A stretch of DNA of 64,000 nucleotides from Parietaria judaica. Lineage: Eukaryota; Streptophyta; Magnoliopsida; Rosales; Urticaceae. The translations under genes were made by a program, and so were the position numbers. The stretch lies in contig OX940860.1 in the NCBI GenBank assembly GCA_954871525.1, positions 54,486,724 through 54,550,723 on the forward strand. Direction: 5' to 3'. Numbering within the stretch: position 1 is the first letter of the stretch; each line of letters begins with the position of its first letter. Below are positions 63,101 to 64,000 of the stretch, in pieces. A model generated the notes under the pieces. The model did no database searches and was not told where the DNA came from. It saw only the letters and a list, made by a program, of their open reading frames with translations.

Positions 63101-63834
63101 AATGACTTCCTTATTTGGTAAAATCCTTAATTAATTTGAACCATTGGATATTTCTAGATTCAATCTTGACCATTGATTTGAGAGAATTAATTATATTTAC
63201 CCATAATACAATTCAAAATTTAAGGAGGGAAGCTTCCCTAATTGGTTTCACCTTGAGCCTATAAATAGGATGCTCTGTCTACACATTTCACACACCTCTC
63301 CCCAGAGCAAGAATTCGAACTCTCTCTCTCTGAGCCTGCAAATTTTTGCCTCTGATCTCTTTTTTCTGGTTCGGCTTAGTGAGATGTTGTTCTTCTGAAG
63401 CTTTAAAAGAACCTTCAGTTAAAATTTTTGCGACAGAGTCCTGTCGGCGAAGCCCACGCTTCAGTACGAGGAGTCCAGGAGAATATCCCGTAAGATCACG
63501 CGAGTTTCCCTCAGCATCGGCGGATTCCTGCCCAGTTCAGAATGAGAAGCCGGAAGTCGTCATAATATGAGGTACAACCTTATGCATTGGGTCCATAAAT
63601 GCAAACTTTTATTTACTATTTATTTATTTCCTATTGACTAGATTATTACTAATGAATTATGAAAATTAAATTGCTATAATTTATCAGATCTTGTAATCGT
63701 GATTATCCGATTGTCTGTCCGTTGTACGGTGTAACAAGTTTTCCGCTTTAAATATTTTTTTAAATGTTAGCCGGACGGATTGACGGAATATTATCATGAT
63801 AAATAAGACGGGAATCGTAATGAAATTCCCAACA
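60134..63834 (+). mobile_element. Truncated solo copia LTR, third copy of the 2.7-kb LTR family
   Basis: It matches the copia LTR from about its position 95 (start aligned to 34632) to its end (CCCAACA). A hAT element is inserted at 60650-61725. TATA-like CTATAAATAGGA lies at 63259. The end is abutted by gypsy gag, so it sits inside the minus-strand gypsy remnant, and the gag text that should join across it is partly missing. The long form of the internal repeat region, as in 34538-37227, is present. Confidence 0.85.
60650..61725 (-). mobile_element. hAT-type non-autonomous element B, inverted relative to A
   Basis: 1,076 bp. The ends are CAAGGTGCAAAATTTCG (plus, left) and CAAGGTTTAAAATACCGC (minus, from the right). 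The target duplication GTTAGTGG lies at 60642-60649 and 61726-61733, perfect over 8 bp. The same LTR position without the insertion reads ATTGTCGGTGGTGAG near 27517 and 35195, two empty sites within the window. Internal blocks match A in reverse order. Confidence 0.9.
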
Positions 63835-64000
63835 ACATGTTGATTTCTCGCATCGCTATGCGAGAAGCCTTCACGTGCGTTTTTGGGTCTATCGCTCCCT
63901 TGTAGTACGTCACTCGTATCTTGGTAATATCGTGCACTCGGGTGTTGGTGATAGCGGAAGAGAACGGGGTACTCCTTGTTTACTCCACAAGTCCATTGAT
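63835..64000 (-). pseudogene. gag N-terminal part of the gypsy remnant
   Basis: The minus strand encodes TPFSSAITNTRVHDITKIRV, then a DPKTH box and SRIAMREINML. This matches the gag module at 1739-1509 in layout. It runs off the window edge. It belongs with the remnant at 56946-60133, separated by the copia LTR. Confidence 0.85.

Overview
The window reads as nuclear DNA of a flowering plant, probably a eudicot. It is AT-rich between genes, the genes have many GT-AG introns, and retrotransposons (Ty3/gypsy Tat lineage, Ty1/copia) and DNA transposons make up much of it. I cannot name the species.

Four host genes can be modelled exon by exon with intact frames. They are a LIFEGUARD/BI-1-like membrane protein (9125-10706, +, 4 exons, 238 aa), a VAN3-binding/FORKED-type DUF828 + PH-like protein (15284-11861, -, 7 exons, 484 aa), an uncharacterised 2-oxoglutarate/Fe(II) oxygenase (46596-44952, -, 2 exons, 395 aa) and a plant NEK kinase (55662-51085, -, 13 coding exons, 593 aa). 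They look unrelated in function. Nothing suggests a cluster or pathway.

By region: 1-3914 is the 5' end of a minus-strand gypsy element (LTR, PBS, tandem repeats, decayed gag). 3930-4823 is an LTR-like repeat with a relative at 49017-50043. 4824-8890 is mostly anonymous. 8890-15370 holds two genes. 16044-25640 is a complete but dead Tat-lineage gypsy element flanked by the 5-bp repeat ATAAG. 27255-38351 is a Mutator-like element with 211-bp inverted ends and a perfect 9-bp target duplication, opened by a copia element with 2.7-kb LTRs. 38361-44950 is AT-rich, with a possible gene-fragment-carrying element and a SINE candidate. 44952-46596 is the oxygenase. 47931-49016 is repeat-rich, with a possible Helitron 3' end. 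51085-56260 is the NEK gene. 56946-64000 is a minus-strand gypsy remnant that received a copia LTR and two inverted hAT-type elements, each with a perfect 8-bp target duplication.

The most interesting points are the nested transposons, whose target duplications and empty sites are readable within the window; an extra, internally duplicated ORF downstream of pol in the Tat element; and an apparently large share of C-to-T-type changes among that element's disabling mutations. I found no clearly new biological system, and no database search was possible.
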